This document shows, one piece after another, positions 38,790-39,819 of a stretch of 39,819 nt of DNA; within the stretch, counting starts at the first letter, position 1, and each line of letters begins with the position of its first letter. The position numbers and the translations under genes are program-made. The DNA comes from Flavobacteriia bacterium (GTDB lineage: Bacteria; Bacteroidota; Bacteroidia; Flavobacteriales; Flavobacteriaceae): the NCBI GenBank assembly GCA_018500075.1, contig JAHBAN010000121.1, positions 1 to 39,819 on the forward strand, given 5' to 3'. The notes under the pieces were generated by a model. It made no database searches. It was not told the DNA's origin and was given only the letters and a program-made list of their open reading frames with translations.

Positions 38790-39797
38790 ATGAGCCTGCA
38801 ACAACGCCCCACGATCAAACTGGACACCACCCCGGACAAACCGCGGCGCTTTATCTTTGCTTTGCTCGACAATTTCACCCTGCTCAGCTTTGCCTCGGCG
38901 ATCGAAGCGCTGCGGATCGCAAACCGCATGGCCGAGGCCGCGCTCTATGAATGGAGGCTCGCAGGCGAAGGCGGCGAAACCGTGAGCTGCTCGGCGGGCA
39001 CCGAATTCAAGCTCGATATGGATCTGGGCGAGCTGACCCGCGACGATACATTGCTGGTCTGCAGCGGCATCAATGTGCAAACCGCCACAACCAAGCGGCT
39101 GGTGTCCTGGCTGCGCCGCGAGGCCCGCAAAGGCCCGATCATCGGCGGTCTGTGCACAGCGGCCTTCTCGCTCGCCAAAGCCGGGCTGCTTGATGGCCGC
39201 CGCGCCACGATCCACTGGGAAAATCAGGACAGCTTTGCCGAAGAGTTCGACGAGGTCGAGCTGACAAAATCGGTCTTTGTGATCGACAAAAACCGCCTCA
39301 CAACCGCCGGCGGCACAAGCTCGATCGACCTCATGCTCAAGCTGATCGCCGATGATCACGGTGAGGAGCTGGCCAATGCCGTCGCCGACCAGCTGATCTA
39401 CAGCTCGATCCGCACCGATCAAGACACCCAACGCCTCTCTGTGCCCACGCGGATCGGCGTGCGCCATCCCAAGCTCAGCCTCGTGATCCAGATGATGGAA
39501 AGCCACATCGAAGAGCCGATCAGCCCGGCCATCCTCGCCAAAGACGTGGGAATGTCGACCCGCCAGCTCGAGCGGCTGTTCCGGCGCTATCTCAACCGCT
39601 CGCCCAAACGCTACTATATGGAGCTGCGCCTGCAAAAAGCCCGCAATCTTCTGATGCAGACCGACATGAGCGTGATCAATGTGGCGCTGGCCTGCGGCTT
39701 TGCCAGCCCGAGCCATTTCTCCAAATGCTACCGCGCCCATTACAACACGACCCCCTACCGCGAACGCGGCTCACAGGCGAGCCGCCTGTCGATCTAG
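38790..39797 (+). CDS. GlxA family AraC-type transcriptional regulator
   Basis: This is a 335-residue regulator with an N-terminal DJ-1/PfpI-like sensor domain (about residues 18-190). GGLCTAAFSLAKAGLL holds the cysteine of the nucleophile-elbow position, and DTLLVCSGINV and TTAGGTSSIDLMLKLI are family blocks. A C-terminal AraC helix-turn-helix pair (about 225-325) has DVGMSTRQLERLFRRYL and ALACGFASPSHFSKCYRAHY. Related proteins (GbdR, CdhR, ArgR types) sense glycine betaine, carnitine or arginine in Pseudomonas. The ligand here is unknown and no catabolic genes are visible before the contig ends. The gene is complete, ending three bases before the adapter sequence. Confidence 0.92.
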   Translation: MSLQQRPTIKLDTTPDKPRRFIFALLDNFTLLSFASAIEALRIANRMAEAALYEWRLAGEGGETVSCSAGTEFKLDMDLGELTRDDTLLVCSGINVQTATTKRLVSWLRREARKGPIIGGLCTAAFSLAKAGLLDGRRATIHWENQDSFAEEFDEVELTKSVFVIDKNRLTTAGGTSSIDLMLKLIADDHGEELANAVADQLIYSSIRTDQDTQRLSVPTRIGVRHPKLSLVIQMMESHIEEPISPAILAKDVGMSTRQLERLFRRYLNRSPKRYYMELRLQKARNLLMQTDMSVINVALACGFASPSHFSKCYRAHYNTTPYRERGSQASRLSI

Positions 39798-39800
39798 GCC

Positions 39801-39819
39801 CTGTCTCTTATACACATCT
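39801..39819 (+). other. Nextera/Tn5 mosaic-end adapter remnant at contig end
   Basis: The last 19 bases, CTGTCTCTTATACACATCT, are identical to the Tn5 transposase mosaic-end sequence used in Nextera-type libraries. Its position at the very end of the window indicates an untrimmed sequencing adapter rather than genomic DNA or a real transposon end. Confidence 0.95.

Noticed and set aside
39801..39819. Possible real Tn5/IS50 transposon end.
   Set aside because: It matches the engineered mosaic end exactly and stops at the contig end with no transposase; adapter carry-over is far more likely.

Overview
The window is a contig from an alphaproteobacterium, most likely Rhodobacteraceae (Roseobacter group). 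Evidence: a GC-rich sequence (roughly 60 percent by eye), the order trkH-hfq-hflX, a monomeric isocitrate dehydrogenase, a class II DAHP synthase, Pst permeases with long N-terminal extensions, a phoR-pstSCAB-phoU-phoB locus, and DUF6356 and PAS_5-type proteins. The left edge cuts trkH. The right edge ends in 19 bases identical to the Tn5/Nextera mosaic end, so the last genomic base is about 39800. I see no tRNA, rRNA, insertion sequence, prophage or CRISPR array; this is mostly ordinary chromosome with a few accessory modules.

Layout. 1-2.2 kb: end of the K+ transporter trkH, then hfq and hflX. 2.2-5.8 kb: a membrane-anchored penicillin-acylase-family hydrolase divergent from a 3-hydroxyisobutyrate-dehydrogenase-like enzyme, then a tandem palindromic repeat. 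5.8-7.0 kb: an Lrp regulator with an SMR efflux gene, divergent from a DUF6356 protein. 7.1-9.3 kb: monomeric NADP-isocitrate dehydrogenase. 9.4-13.9 kb: acyl-CoA ligase, DsbA/FrnE-like oxidoreductase, a small K+ channel and a Bcr/CflA exporter on one strand, with a divergent XRE-cupin regulator. 13.9-15.9 kb: an arsenic module (ArsR-ArsC fusion, second ArsC, MIP channel). 15.9-19.6 kb: orphan oligopeptide-type binding protein, a candidate small RNA, 3-hydroxybutyrate dehydrogenase and a DUF502 protein. 19.6-23.4 kb: pseudouridine catabolism (psuK-psuG) divergent from rpsB-tsf. 23.5-25.8 kb: glutaryl-CoA dehydrogenase and a divergent LysR regulator around a perfect inverted repeat. 26-33.4 kb: the phosphate regulon core with a three-repeat PHO box. 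33.6-36.1 kb: an unrecognised small protein and yicC-gmk-gamma carbonic anhydrase. 36.4-39.8 kb: PAS protein, class II DAHP synthase and a GlxA-type AraC regulator.

How genes work together. PhoR and PhoB sense and respond to phosphate limitation through the Pst importer and PhoU; the PHO box sits directly before pstS. The arsenic module would reduce arsenate and release arsenite through the MIP channel rather than a pump, under an ArsR domain fused to one reductase. PsuK phosphorylates pseudouridine and PsuG cleaves the product. GcdH with its LysR neighbour belongs to lysine/tryptophan/glutarate breakdown. Many same-strand genes overlap by ATGA or GTGA, which suggests translational coupling, and three convergent pairs overlap at their stop codons.

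The least explained signals are a promoter-hairpin-terminator unit at 17837-17948 (probable orphan sRNA), a structured leader before rpsB, an ArsR-type operator abutting the arsRC start codon, and three 15-bp tandem repeats forming a tiny ORF before the DUF6356 gene.
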